Origin: Tremella fuciformis
Lineage: Eukaryota > Basidiomycota > Tremellomycetes > Tremellales > Tremellaceae
Direction of reading: 5' to 3'
Assembly (NCBI GenBank): GCA_032768795.1
Contig: CP136495.1
Span: 870,501 to 934,500 of the forward strand
Length of the DNA: 64,000 bases
Positions 20,823 through 32,845 of the stretch are shown piece after piece. Position 1 is the stretch's first letter. The number at the start of each line of letters is the position of its first letter. Under the pieces are notes generated by a model that saw only the letters and a list, made by a program, of their open reading frames with translations, did not search any database and was not told the DNA's origin. The position numbers and the translations under genes are program-made.

Positions 20823-22439
20823 GGTCGTTGGTCGTGATTGATTGGAGATCGATGAGCGACCAACGAAAAGGTCCAGCCATCCCGAGGGCAGGTCAGTCGC
20901 GACGCTGAAAGCTGCTACTGTCAGCTTTTGCCCGTGGCTTTGGCAATCAAATTGCTCACGCTCACTTGACATGACCACAAGTGGCGAATGGATGGTATGA
21001 CGGTCAATGAAGTATGGAGCAAAGTTCGAGAACTCCAATGTCGACTGCTCTCGTCAGATCGCTCTCGTACATCCTCAAGGTGGCAGGTGGCGATTTCTCC
21101 TGCTGAAATGTCTCATCCACTTTTCTGCTCGAAATGCTTTGCAGCTCCAAGAACATGTGATTCCCGCGACTCCATGATGTGACTGTTTGCATGCTCCCAT
21201 TCCAAGCGTGCTCGATACGCCATCTCACATGTGATCTTGCAGAGATCGTTAGAGCCGTGCGGCGTAGCGAGCGAGGCACGGGGAAAGGTAGGCTCTTTTG
21301 ACAACATTTGATGAGTTCAATGGTGACCCCCTTACTCTGCAAATGCAAGGTGACGAGTCATCGTGAGCATTGCGACAATATAGAGGGAATTGCTGCAAGC
21401 TCGGAAAGCGGAAGGACTTTGACTCCAACAGCCACCCGTCACCAACTCAAGCCCTGAATGTGTTTGAGCCAATGAACAACGTTGTTGAGCCAAGGTTTCT
21501 CCACGTGAACGTGTAGACATCCTGCATGTACTCCCCACGGTATCTGTAATATCGTGACTGATTGCGCCCATCTTTATCGCAACAAGGGCGACCTCCTCTT
21601 CTCCCGTACTCGGCTCCACAGTTCTACAACGCAAACGGCGCCCCGAAGATCCTCAAAGATGTCCCTTTGGACTGACTCAGATCCCAAAAATCGAGATTCT
21701 CGGCATTGCCCAAAGATATTCATTCTGCGCAACCGATCAAAGCAAGCGAGATTCGCATGTGGTCATCCGCGCCATCGAGATCGTGTGCCGCGTCCCATCC
21801 GAAGTCTGCGTGCCGCGTCCCATCCGAAGTCTGCGTGCCGCGAACATAGGGCATAGGTCTTCAACGATGTGTGGCACTTCCACCTGTGGCACCCGACCCA
21901 GACTCAGACGCAGCCGTATGACGCACTCAACGACAACCGCCTTCTCACAAACGTCAAGCTCAAACATCTCCCAGTCGAGCCTTCCTCTCTGCCTTCCGAC
22001 GATCACACTAGCACCTTCCTCAGTCGCAAAACTCCTTTCATCCATCTCCCTCTTCCCGACGGCCTGCTCCTCCTTTGTAGATCCCCGACGCGCAGTGTAT
22101 CCAGCACCTTTGTATCGCCGACCCCACAAAACTCGGGCAACGTCGCTAAGGAATGACCCGTGTCAGCGCCATCTCATGCGCGTCGCAGCTCTACAAGCTC
22201 CCGTCTCGCCTGCAGCGCCCCGCGGCTTTTTAGGCGGAGTTGTCAGAGGTCACGGCCTGGTACATTCTCTCGTACCCCTCCAACATCATCCCATTCAACA
22301 GTAACCAGCAGTTCGCTCAACACTGCTCTGTTGCTCACTCCACCGCTCCCGCGCGATTCTGATAACTGTAACCAGTGAGATCCCGCTTCTTTCTCGGATA
22401 GAGCGCCCACTGTGTAATGTGGACTGAGAACAGCACACC
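20823..22439. other. Intergenic region, 1.6 kb
   Basis: Divergent spacer between B' and the Lys/Asp-rich gene. Short frames on both strands have no recognisable features. It contains a 25-bp tandem repeat (listed) and pyrimidine-rich DNA from about 21960, probably promoter. Confidence 0.5.
21785..21842. repeat. Tandem repeat, 25-bp unit, about 2.3 copies
   Basis: Unit beginning GTGCCGCGTCCCATCC repeats at 21785, 21810 and (partial, 8 bases) 21835, the first two copies identical. Confidence 0.85.
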
Positions 22440-25094
22440 ATGTCGTATCACCGCTACATCGTCCCTCCCCCGCTTATTCTCGCTGTACATCCCGCCCCCC
22501 CTCCGAAACCAGAGCCAGAGGTGAAGAAAGACAAGGACGGGAAGCCTATTGTCGAGCCGAAGAAGGACAAGGACGGCAAGCCCATCCCGCCGCCCAAAGA
22601 TGGGGAGAAGGCCAAGCCAGCCGACGACAAGGACGTCGCCAAAGACAAGGATGACAAGGACGCCCCGGTCTCTCCTGCTTCCAATGCGGCCGAGCCGCCT
22701 ACTCCGGTACCGGGCCAAGAGCCCAAAGAGGATGACAAAGCTGAGAAAGCAGCCAAGGGGAAGAAGGCTGGTCCCGCCAAGGGTAAGGGCGAGGCTGATG
22801 AAGCCGAGAAGCCCAAAGAAGCTCCTAGCGTAGAAGGCAAGCCAGATGAGAAAGAAGGAAAAGAGAAAGACAAAGCCAAGGCCGAGTCCGACGAGAAAGA
22901 CAAGGACAAGGACGAGAAGGACAAGGGTAAAGATGAGAAAGAGAAGGAACCGGAGATCCCTCCTCCGCCTCTGAACCTCGCAGGGCCGGCCCCCGCACGG
23001 CCCCTCCGCGCGCGACTTGACCTGGACCCGTCGCAGCCCTACCCACCCGTGCTCGTTGACCCCCGCGGTGCTTATCACAAGTACGCCAAGGCCGTGCAGG
23101 GCGAAGTCATGTACCTCGACGTGACCAAAGACGGCTGGCTCGCCGAACAGTGGAAAGAGAAGCCAGAACGCGAGGCCATGGCTGAGCTGACGGGCGTGGC
23201 TGAGCGCGAGAGGCAGCGCGAGATGGCTCAAGTCGTCGAGGCGGAGATTGCCGGGACGAGGAAGGTGCCCGATACCGCCGAGGAGATTCTCAAGGAACTG
23301 TGGAACGATCTTGCCAAGGCACCGAGCAATGAGGTGAGTCTGCATTGGGTTAGGCGATCACGCTCGCTCATTGTAGATGCCCGTGGGTGATTTCTGGGCC
23401 AAGTATGATTGGTCCACTGCCGAGGCACAAGTTCACCTTGCTCCTGCTCCGAAGCGTCCCAAGCCCGTGGAAGAGGAACCGCCCAAAGATGCCAAGGACG
23501 CAGATGCCAAGAAAGACGACAAATCAACAGACTCGGGAATCCAAGACAAAGCCAAGGATACACCGGCTGCCGAGCCTGCGCCGAAAGAAGACAACAAAGA
23601 TGTCAAGGTGGCCGAGGGCGCTACGGCTAATGAGGCCGAGAAGAAAGACGAGAAGAAAGACGAGCCCGTCGTTGTGCCGCCGTGGACCCGAGAAGGCTTC
23701 GAAGAAGTCCTTGCGACAGTCGGTATCCAATGCAACTACAACCGCGAGGTAGCTATCCCTTCGTATTCCCGTCCCGCGTGTGAGCCAGACTGACGAGCAG
23801 AAATCCTCGTCACGCAACTATTACGAAGCCTCCGGCTCGTATCTCCTCCTCGCGCACAGCTACTTCCTTCTCAGGCGGGAAGACTGGCTGCAGTGGAAGC
23901 CCGAGATCAACGCCGACAAATTCGAAGTGCTCGTCACGTCCGCGCATGACCGCGTGTTCGGCGAGATGGTCCGTGCGCAGCAGGCGGAGGAGCGCAAGAA
24001 GAAGGAAGAGGAGTACAAGCGGCGCAAGATGAAGGAGTACAAGGAGAAGAAAGAGCGCGAGGCGAAAGAGAAGGCCGAGGGAAAGGGCGACGGCAAGAAA
24101 GAGGATGATAAGGGTAAAGGCGATGATGGCAAGAAGGACGACGACAAGGCCAAAGAGAAGGCTGACAAGGGTAAAGACGCGGATAAAGACAAGCCGGTCG
24201 AGAAGAAAGTCCGCGAGATTCGAGCCGATAGTCCCGACACGGACATCAGCAACGCCAAAGTGCGAGATGGCGAGCCCGTCAAGCCCGCTCAAGACAGCGA
24301 AGAGCCTGTTGCCGGTGTGATGAAGGACGGCAAGGCCATGGTGGCTGTCCCGGCCAAAGAGCAGGGCAAGGCTGCCAACCTCGACGAGAAGCACGAGCAA
24401 GAGCCAGAGATTGTCGCGCCTGCGAAAGACCTCGAAGAGCCCAACAAAGCCAAAGAGGTCAAAGAGGGCAAGGAGGGCAAGGAAGTCAAGGAAGTCAAGG
24501 AAGCGAAGGAAGTCAAGGACAAAGGCGAAGACGACGGCCATAAAGGGGAGAAAGAGAAAGCAAAGGAGAAAGACGGCAAGAAACCGCCCGCGATCCCGCT
24601 CCCCCCTGCGCTCCGGGGCGGTGGGCCACCTGATCCCGAGAGGGACGCCGCGCTGCTCGCCAAGATGCTGGCCGACCCGGCGTCCGCAAAGCTGGGCATG
24701 GACGAGCTGAAAGCGGCGTTCCAGGCGCTCGAGCTGGCTGCCAAGGCGGGTATGGTACCGATGCCTCCCATGCCGGGCATGCCTCTGGGCAGTGGCAGTG
24801 AGTGCTCAAGGTTATATGACAGCAACATGGCAGGGCTGACGTACAGGTGACATGCCGCCCATTCCCCATAGCGCAAAGAAAGATCCGAACCAGCCCCTGA
24901 TTTGGGTCTGGCATGAGCGCTGTGAGAAATGGCGCTGGACGAACTACGTTGCGGGCGTCCACGATGTCGGTCCGGGCGGATGGGAAGAGCGCGACTGGCG
25001 CATGTTTGCAGATGATAGGGGCTGTGAGGAGTACGAGGACGAGGAAATCGAAGCAGAGATTGAAGAGGTCGACTTGCACGACTGGAGTTGTTGA
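22440..25094 (+). CDS. Highly charged Lys/Asp/Glu-repeat protein of unknown function
   Basis: 836-codon protein; exons 22440-23333, 23377-23748, 23801-24797, 24847-25094 with in-phase GT-AG introns of 43, 52 and 49 nt. Long tracts of KDKD, KEKD, KEVKEVKEA and KKEDDK type alternate with three more ordered islands: about residues 185-300 (LDLDPSQPYPPVLVDPRG, then AEEILKELWNDL and FWAKYDW), about 390-470 (NYYEASGSYLLLAHSYFLL, DWLQWKPEINADKFEVLV) and the C-terminal 80 residues (LIWVWHERCEKWRWTNYV, ending in an acidic tail). KKDKDGKPI is directly repeated near residues 28-50. No signal peptide or membrane segment. The ordered islands suggest a real protein, not a simple repeat. No family recognised. 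Confidence 0.8.
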
Positions 25095-25186
25095 ATCTGA
25101 GCTTGTTTGAATACGTCCACAACCGCATTCTGCCCATAGCACTTTCGGAAACCCATCATCATGCATACTTATACCCATACCTGCGC

Positions 25187-28100
25187 TCAGCGATTCTTGC
25201 CGACCTCGCCTTGATTCCACCGAGCGATAAGAGAGTTTACACTCTGCTGCTTCTCTGGAGAACCGCTCCGACTGGACTTTTCAGCCAGCCGGTCATTCTG
25301 CACTTCCGTCGGTTTCGCAGGTACAGAGACCGTGGGCGAAACCAGTGCGGAGGGCTTGGGCTTGGTAATGGGGAAAGATCTGCCGGACGAGGACTTCGAG
25401 TACCCCTCGACTGTCGGACCCGGACCGTGGCGTTTCGCTTGGGTGAAATGCGTGGGTTTATCTGCCGGTTTTGGTGCCGTTTTGACGGAGGATGCGGACT
25501 GTGAAGAGGTAGACGTTGGACCTGTCGGTTTCACAAGGCCGTCGTTCGTGGGTTTGCGCAATGCTGGAGGTTTTGAGGCCACACTTGGTCTGCGGCCCAG
25601 GCCATTGGAGGCAGATTGAGAGTCTGGTTTCGTGTGAAGCAACTCGTATTTGGAGACGATATCGGTGATGGATCCTTTTCGGACATGAGAAGGACGTCCA
25701 ATCGATACATCCGCAGGAGATGTTGACATCGACTTGGCCGATAGTCCATTACCCGACGAGGAGGGTATATACATCGACTGGGGCCTGCTTTTTTCGACCG
25801 ATCCGGTCTTCTTGGGAGCAGGTGTGGGCTGAATGATCGCCATTGATGGTAAGTTGGCCGACTTTGTTGGCGAGGTCTGCCGCGAAAGTGCTTTGGAAGG
25901 CGCTTTGACAGGCGACCGTTGTCTTTCGTCGTTATTTCGGAAAAGTCCAGCGGATGAAGCCTGCCGGGCGCCTCGTGATGTGGGTTCTTCTGGACCAGCC
26001 TCATCATCGCTTGAATCGACTGGAGTAGGTATCCTGGATGGCTTCTGCGAGGGACCTCTGGTCATTTGCTCGAGAGGTGACCATTGTGCATCATTGAAGT
26101 TGGTGGTTGGTCGAGGGGAGTCAATCTGAGGCAGCAGCGGCCTGGAGTGACCTGTCAAAGGGGGTGATCTAGCTTGTCCAGGTGGAGAGGGCAGTGGGCG
26201 AGAAGTAGAAGCTGAGCTCATTGATGACCGGGACATAGTGGGTCGTAATGATGGCACCTGCAAGCCAGACGATTCGTCACCCATCAGATCGGGTGGTCCG
26301 GGAGACATTACAGGCTCGTTAGCAGATACGGGCGAGGCGCGTCGGTCATTTGGAGCAGGTGCTCTCGACTCGAAATAATCGGCGCGCGATCGCACAGGGG
26401 AGGACACAATCGTCGATTGCTTTCGCTCGTCATTGAAGGCTGTCCCTGTGACGTGAGTAGACCGGGGTTGAGGAACGCCTTGCGGTATGACGGCCATGTG
26501 ACTTTGAGGCGACTTCAGATCCCCTCCAGTGAGGTTGCCCATGAGCGAAGGCTTAGACAAGATCGGCGGTCGGGGAAGAGAAGGGGATGCGATTTTAGGT
26601 TGTTCCGGCGGAGATGAGAGATTGTTCGCCATTGAGAGCTGCTCGATAGAGGGAAATCGGCTCTCAAAGCTAAGTTCCCCATCAGGAATGCTAGACGTGG
26701 CGTCTGCTGACTTTGGTTGCGAGGGGGCTTGACCAGGTTCTCGCCGTCGCCAGCTATCGCTCTGCGTGCGTACGCCCGACATGTGTTGAGCGGTGCCGAT
26801 TGATTCGGACGAGCGAGCTGAGGGTCCTATGACACCGGCGGAGCCAAATGAGTCACCAAATCCTGATGATGGACTCTTGACGGTACTTGCAGGTGGCTGA
26901 CCGTTGCTGGTCGAGAATGCGGCTCCGAAAGAATCTCCAAAGCCGCCGCCACTGGAGGATTTTCGTGGTCCGAGAGTGGGCATACCGAAGGCGTCCAGGT
27001 TCGATGGCGATTTTGCCGGCGCTGAAGCGCGCTCACCCGTGACGTCTAACTTTGGCGCCGTGGACTGAGTAGCAATGGGAGCTGAAGAAGGTGTCTGCGA
27101 CAATGGTGGCGGTTTTGGTTTGGGTATCTGATGAGGAACGATGTGACCCTGACTGAGTTCGCGTTCTTTGTTTGGTCTACCTCTGCGCTGAGGCTGTATC
27201 GTCGACGCTAAGGTCGGTTGCATAACCGGCGATTGATCCACTGGGGACGTCGGGGACGTGAAATCGAGCAGGTTGGAGGAAGATGGGGGTCGTTGCGGTG
27301 CTGAGCTAACGGTCTGGTCCCGTTGGGCAGGTAGGCGTGTTGTGGGAGAGGGCTGAAAGATAAGCTGTGCTTGAACCAGTCTTCAAGAACACTGACGTAG
27401 TCGATTTCTGGACGAGTGCCACTCATTTCGTGGGCCGTTTTGAGTATCTCAAATACGGTTGGGCGGCGGGTGGGTTGCTCAACGAGCATGGATGCTGCGG
27501 TTCTTAGCTGAATGTGTCGACGGCAGACGCGGACCACTTACCGATCAGGTGTTGCAAACGCGGGGAGTATATGGGATATTGGGGGAACGTGTATTTTGCG
27601 TTGACTATTGCGAGTGTGCCGTGTTCTTCAAAAGGTGTGGTGTAGTAACACAGCTTGTACAGGAGGACACCCAACGCCCAGACATCTGTCTCGTCAGCAC
27701 GATTCGGGAAGCACATACCTACGTACCACTCGGTAGTCCAACAGCCAAGCCAAGCATGGGCTCGACCATCTCTGGACTGCGATACGGCAGAGTTGTATGC
27801 CGATTGAGGTCCATTGCTAAGGCATCTGCCTCTATTTTAGAGTTTGGAGGGTGGGAAGCGGGAAAGGTCGTAGAGCCAAAGTCGCAAAGCTTGAAGATGA
27901 GGGAGGTTGGTCGTTGCGATGTCGGAGGTGAGCCAGAAGGAGAGGACAGGACGTTCTCGATCTGTTTGTCAGCGCTGATAGAAGGCTGTCGGATCTTACA
28001 GACCTTGAGATCCCTATGGAGCAGCGGTCGGGGAAGAGAGTGCATGGCGGCAACGGCCTATGTCTCAGCAATCCGTCCTCTAAGTGATCATCAGCTCTCA

Positions 28101-28978
28101 CCTCGCATACATCGGTGAAGATGTTCAGAATCTCGATCTCCTTTAGCCGATCTCGCAGGCGCTTGTTGAGCAGGTCGATGATACCCCCGCCTGGTCAAGT
28201 CAGCATGACACCAGAGAGCAGATGAAGATGTACCAGATGCGAATTCCATGAGGATGAAGACCTCATGACCTCCGTTTGGCGCTCGATTGTGCGACGAAGC
28301 CAGATATTGCGTGAGGTGAGGATTTGGAGGGAGAGATTTCTGATCTACTCAGCTGTGCGTCTCCGAAACATAGGAGAAGCCAACCATGACTTCTATCTCT
28401 TTCTTGACATCGACCCAAACCTTGTCGTCGTCAAATGCAATGCGCTTCAAGCAGTGCTGTGTGTATCCCTTCTCGCCCCACCTTCCCCTCCTCTCTTCTC
28501 CCTTGAGAGGCGGATATATGGGCCTCTCTGACGTGGTGAGGTACACGTGAGCATACCCTCCCTCTGAGAGGTATTTCTCTATCCGCACTTGATGCTCGCC
28601 AATCTGGACCATCTGACCCGGTGCCAATGTCCCCTTGTGCCGGGGTTGCGGATGTGTGGCCTGATTGGGCACATATCCGTTCGAGTATCCGTTTGAAGCC
28701 CCAGCATACCTGCTACTGCCCGATGGCCTCGAGTACTGGTGCGTCTGCTGCGGATATTGCTGGGCATATTGGTGACGGTGTCCCGATGCTCCAGAAGGCA
28801 TGGGAGAAAATCCGTTGGACGCAGGAGGCATGGGCGGTGGTGAGAATGCGCTGTTGTACGGCTGCCTCGGCTGGATGGGGATTGCGTGGGACCGATAGGG
28901 ATCTAGAGGCGGCTGCGGTGGCGGCGAGGAGTAGGGCGATGCCGAAGACGAAGGTGAAGGGTAAGTAGGTTGATACAT
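25187..28978 (-). CDS. Ser/Thr protein kinase, Ark1/Prk1/AAK1 (NAK) family
   Basis: Actin-regulating/endocytosis kinase family. Exons: 28385-28978, 28234-28339, 28102-28190, 28004-28057, 27727-27961, 27542-27685, 27397-27494, 25187-27352 (1161 codons); seven introns of 41-47 nt, all in phase. After a Pro/Gln/Ser-rich N-terminus, the kinase domain (about residues 125-440) shows [17 protein letters not shown], catalytic K178 in [26 protein letters not shown] (277-284), DFG (308-310), [10 protein letters not shown] and [19 protein letters not shown], then [19 protein letters not shown], all typical of the NAK group. An insert of about 15 residues follows the glycine loop. The 720-residue tail is Ser/Pro-rich, ending [13 protein letters not shown]. 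Expected role: phosphorylation of endocytic coat proteins at cortical actin sites (family knowledge). Confidence 0.92.
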
Positions 28979-29454
28979 CGTGTCGCTCGGTGGATTTCAG
29001 AGGAACGGTGGTGATCCGAGCGGGTCGTGCCGTGTCGTGTCGGTGAGCTAGCGCGCCCCGGTTTTATCGCTAGGTCTGATGTCGTCTCATCACCTGCCCC
29101 TGTGGACCAGACCAATGATAGTGATTGAGGGAAGAAGAGCTGCCTCTTCTATTGAGAGTTGCAATAGCAGTCTGTAGGAGTTCTCTCGGCACGACGTCAC
29201 GTCGAGGTCGGTATTTCCTGAATGAGGAGGAGATTTGATCCCGTCTTTGTGTGTGGGGAAAGATGGTAACTCGTCTTTGACACAACTCGCTTGTCTTATC
29301 ATCGCTACTCTATCTCAGACCTCTGCTATTCACTTGCTTCTGCTCATCGTGCTTCTCTCGAGGTCATCACCACCGACCAACATGTCGAGCGCGTACAGAT
29401 AATCCACCGCATAGCTCGCACGACCGTCCCCTCGAGAAGGCTCACCCGAGAGCC
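28979..29454. other. Divergent promoter between kinase and PQ-loop transporter
   Basis: Short divergent intergenic region without coding features; pyrimidine-rich on both sides. Confidence 0.6.
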
Positions 29455-31353
29455 ATGTCCGCCTGGACGGCGCTGACACCTGGTCGCGTGGCCCTGTCAA
29501 ATGTGCTTGGGTACGCGAGTATAATCAGCTGGCTCTGCGCACAGCTGCCCCAGGTGGTCAAGAACGCAAGGCTACAGTCATGCGAGGGGTTGGCGCTGCC
29601 ATTCCTGGTCAACTGGCTGTTCGGTGAGGCGGCAACACCGGCGTCCAGCACAGCGCTTACTCGCAGGGGATATGACCAACCTCGTCGGATGTCTGCTCAC
29701 CGATCAACTGCCTTTTCAGGTCAGCTTCTGAGCGTTCCCTCGTCTACGCCGAGCTGATTGTTAGACATGGCTCGCCGGCTACTTCTGCATCATCGACTTC
29801 ACCCTCCTCATCCAGTTCTTCCACTATCAATCCCTCAACCGGAAAAAGGCCGTGTCCTTTGAGTCTCACCCCGAGCAGCTCGTCTACTCCTCCCCTCACC
29901 AGTCTCTCCTCATTGCAGCCCAGCCTTCGCGCCAATCGTTGGCCGAGACGCGCAGAAGGTCTGCTTCCAATACACAGCTCGTCCAATCTCCAATTCACAA
30001 ACGCCCGCGAACCATTCGGAGCAACTTTCCTTCGACTGCGTCTGGACCGCTTTTCCCGCCAGATGTCTCGATCACATCTCCCCCAACAGACTCGTACCAG
30101 GCGATCTATGAGGCCGCACTAGATGTGGCTAGGGCTGCCGAGCGTGTCGAAACACGAAGATCCGAGTCGATGACCCGGCTCATGGGTCATTCACACCAGG
30201 ACGGAGACAGGATGATCGAGAGCTTCCATTCCGAGATGTCAGCGGCGACATCCAGCTCGACGGCAAGTGCCAGTGAGCATCATCGACGCGCAATGAGCCA
30301 GTCGACGGGCGCCTTGCCAATCTCAGGTGGTCGTGGAAGGAGTCTGCGCAGGGATAAGGTTGTCGTACCGACTCCACCGCCAGAGGAAGCCGAGGGAATC
30401 GATGGGCTGCCAAATGAGGGTGGACAAGGCGTCCAGATGCACGAGAGGAGCAAGAGCCGGAGCTTGAGCCTCGTGCGAGCCCAGAGCCATCGCGGTCCGG
30501 GCCGCCGGGCCGCCGGTGTGGCTTTCATGAGTGTGGGCTTGCTGGCGGGAATCTCGCGTTTGGCACAGCCTTCTCCTCACGGCGTGTCGGGAATGGTCCT
30601 TTCGCCGTCGCCAACCTTCTCTGGGGTCGTCAACCCTTGGCCCACTCGGCATCCTCCCAGCGTTCCCCCTCCCATTCCGTCCTTCTTGGCCTTTGCTGAG
30701 ACTGGGCACGACCATCCCTCCTTCCCCCATTCCGACGACCCGCCACCGTTTCACGTTATAGTGGGCAGAATCTCCGCGTGGACATGTACCACGCTGTATC
30801 TCACCTCTCGGCTGCCGCAGATCTGGAAAAATGTGCGTGACTTCTGTTGTGTCTTTGCCTAGCTGAAAGACAGTTCCAGCGCCGATCTGTCGAGGGCCTC
30901 TCCATCCTCCTCTTCATCTTCGCCTTCTGCGGCAATGTCACCTACGTCATATCCATCCTTCTCAATCCTGCGGGATCAGGAGACCCCGCTTATGGCGGCC
31001 AGTACCTCCTCGAGGCCCTTCCCTACCTACTTGGATCGGGCGGGACCTTGATGTTCGATCTGACGATCATGATCCAGTCGTGGGTGTACGGGTCAGCACC
31101 ACCCATCGCCACGCCTTCCGCCCCTCCCTCCCGTCGCTCTCGTCTGCGTCGTCGCCTGCTGGGCAGCAAGCATCTGGAAGAGGGGCGCAACGTGTCGATC
31201 TCCACCGAGCGGCAGCCCCTTCTATCGGGAACAGGCCAGCCGTCCGCGCCAGCAACGGCGACGAGGCCGAGGAGTATCAGCCCGGACGTGGTGATGCGGC
31301 GGTCATCAGTCAGCAGGGGTCTGAGAGGCGGCAGCCAGACCGGGCCCGGGTAG
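29455..31353 (+). CDS. PQ-loop vacuolar amino-acid transporter (Ypq/PQLC2-like)
   Basis: 589-codon membrane protein; exons 29455-29623, 29667-29719, 29765-30832, 30874-31353, introns 41-45 nt. Two PQ-loop repeats: the first in LCAQLPQVVKNARLQSCEGL (Pro-Gln at residues 32-33), the second in LTSRLPQIWKN spliced to FQRRSVEGLSILLF (Pro-Gln about 425-426). Between them is a very long hydrophilic loop (about residues 105-390) rich in Ser and Arg. Hydrophobic segments flank both motifs, and the C-terminal tail is cytosolic-like with an Arg-rich patch and RQPLL, resembling a dileucine sorting signal. The family exports cationic amino acids from the vacuole/lysosome; substrate here is inferred. Confidence 0.9.
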
Positions 31354-31569
31354 AAGTAGAGTCTAGACATGCATGTCGTACTGTCTGTCGCTATAACAAG
31401 AGGGAAGACGAAGCGCGGGTATCGGGTACATCAGCTACAAGGTGTGTGCAGCGAGGCTACTTCTCAGCCCGGCAGTCACCGGTCGGGGTGTCTACGCCAA
31501 TGCTATGTGGCTCTGAAAGATAGTCGATCGTTGAATCTACGACGCTTGCCGGTCAGCGGCGAGCGAGGG

Positions 31570-32845
31570 TCATACCGTCCTCGGCAGCTCCTTTGCCTCG
31601 AGGAGACAGCGCTGGATCGTCTGGCCAAGATTGACGAGACAGTCGCCGCAGTGCCCGCCGCGCAGGTCGACCTCCAACAGCTCCAGCAGCTCGCCGGCGG
31701 GATCCAGGCCGTCTCGCACGCGCTCGCGGTGCTTCTCCCAGAGCATCTCCACCATGCCGCGCCGCACACACTCGGCCGAGTGCCCATCCGTCTCCACGCC
31801 CCGGGAGAGGATGCGCTGCAGGGCGTCGAGCCTCGCCTGGCGCAGCTCGAGGAGGCGCCGCGCGCCCTCGCGGCCCATGAGCGCCTTGCTATCGTGGCCC
31901 CAGTCTTCGGGGCGACGCGCGACGGCCGGCCACGCCGCGAGCTTGGCGAGGTCGGTGAATTTGAAAAAGCACCCGAGGGCATAGACGTCCACCGGGCTCG
32001 CGGGGATGAAGTCGCCCAGGCGGTCGCGCGCGATCGCCAGCGCCTTGGAGGACTGGTAGCCCAGCGCGGCGCGGACGACCTTGCTCGTCATTTCCAGCGT
32101 GGGCAGCGCGGCCGCGACAAGCGGCGACGTGCCGCCGGCCCCGGGGATCTGGGCCGGAGCGGGGAAGGCGAACGTCCCGGCGGGATAGATGAGCGCGAGG
32201 AACGCGGCGAGGACAGACGAGTGCTCCGGCACGACCCACGTGTAGGGCGACGTGGTGGGTGTGGGCGCGGTGATGTCTTTTGGCGGCACCGGTGGGCCGG
32301 TCGGGCTCGGGGACAGGTCCTCGAACGCGGGCGGCGGGGTCGAGGAGGCTGACGCGAGATTCGGCAAGAGGGGCGCGGCTGCTGCCGGCGCGGGAGGGGA
32401 GGACCGGAGGCCCGAGAGGATCTTGGGGAGGCACAGGAGGCTGTTGAGCGGACTTGACGAGGCGACCGGGGCGGGAGCGGGTGGTGGCGTCTGCTGCGAC
32501 TGGTGGTACGGCTCGATCATGTGCGGGTTGGCCTGCACGCGCCAGATGGGGATGAAGCCGTAGCTGAGAGTCAACGAGGGGCGTGCGACTCCGAGAGCGG
32601 AGGACGCACTAGATGTGGAAGAAGACCGTCTCGCTCTCGAGCACCTTCTTGTGCACGAGAAAGCGCTTGCCGTCGACCGTCTCGAGCTCGACCTCGCCCA
32701 GCTTGTTATGCAGCAGGGGGGCGAGGTGAAACTCTGTATCGCGGTACGGGAGCGCCGTGTACGCGGGGGCGGGCGAGGATGGGACGGGCGGCGAGAGGGG
32801 GTCGAAGATGTTGGAGAGGGATTTGTCGGGGTGCATCTTGGTCAA
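31570..32845 (-). CDS. BTB/POZ-like domain protein
   Basis: 409-codon protein from exons 32610-32845 and 31570-32563 (intron 46 nt, splits a Tyr codon: VFFHIY then YGFIPIWRV). The N-terminal part contains a BTB-like core: VELETVDGKRFLVHKKVL then SETVFFHI, later VLAAFLALIYPAGTF and DRLGDFIPASPVDVYALGCFF, where the last resembles the BTB/BACK continuation of small basidiomycete BTB proteins. The middle (about 95-190) is Pro/Ala-rich. C-terminal helices contain CVNLGQTIQRCLL. The 3' end is uncertain: a short intron starting at GTATGA (31571 region) with a good branch site would give a different last dozen residues. Function is unknown. Confidence 0.72.

Noticed and set aside
22335..23345. 336-codon minus-strand frame opposite the charged-repeat gene
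   Set aside because: Its Leu/Val/Phe-rich 'membrane protein' look is the antisense reading of Lys/Asp/Glu codons; the plus strand has consistent phases across four exons.
23810..24541. 243-codon hydrophobic minus-strand frame
   Set aside because: Same antisense artefact of KD/KE repeats.
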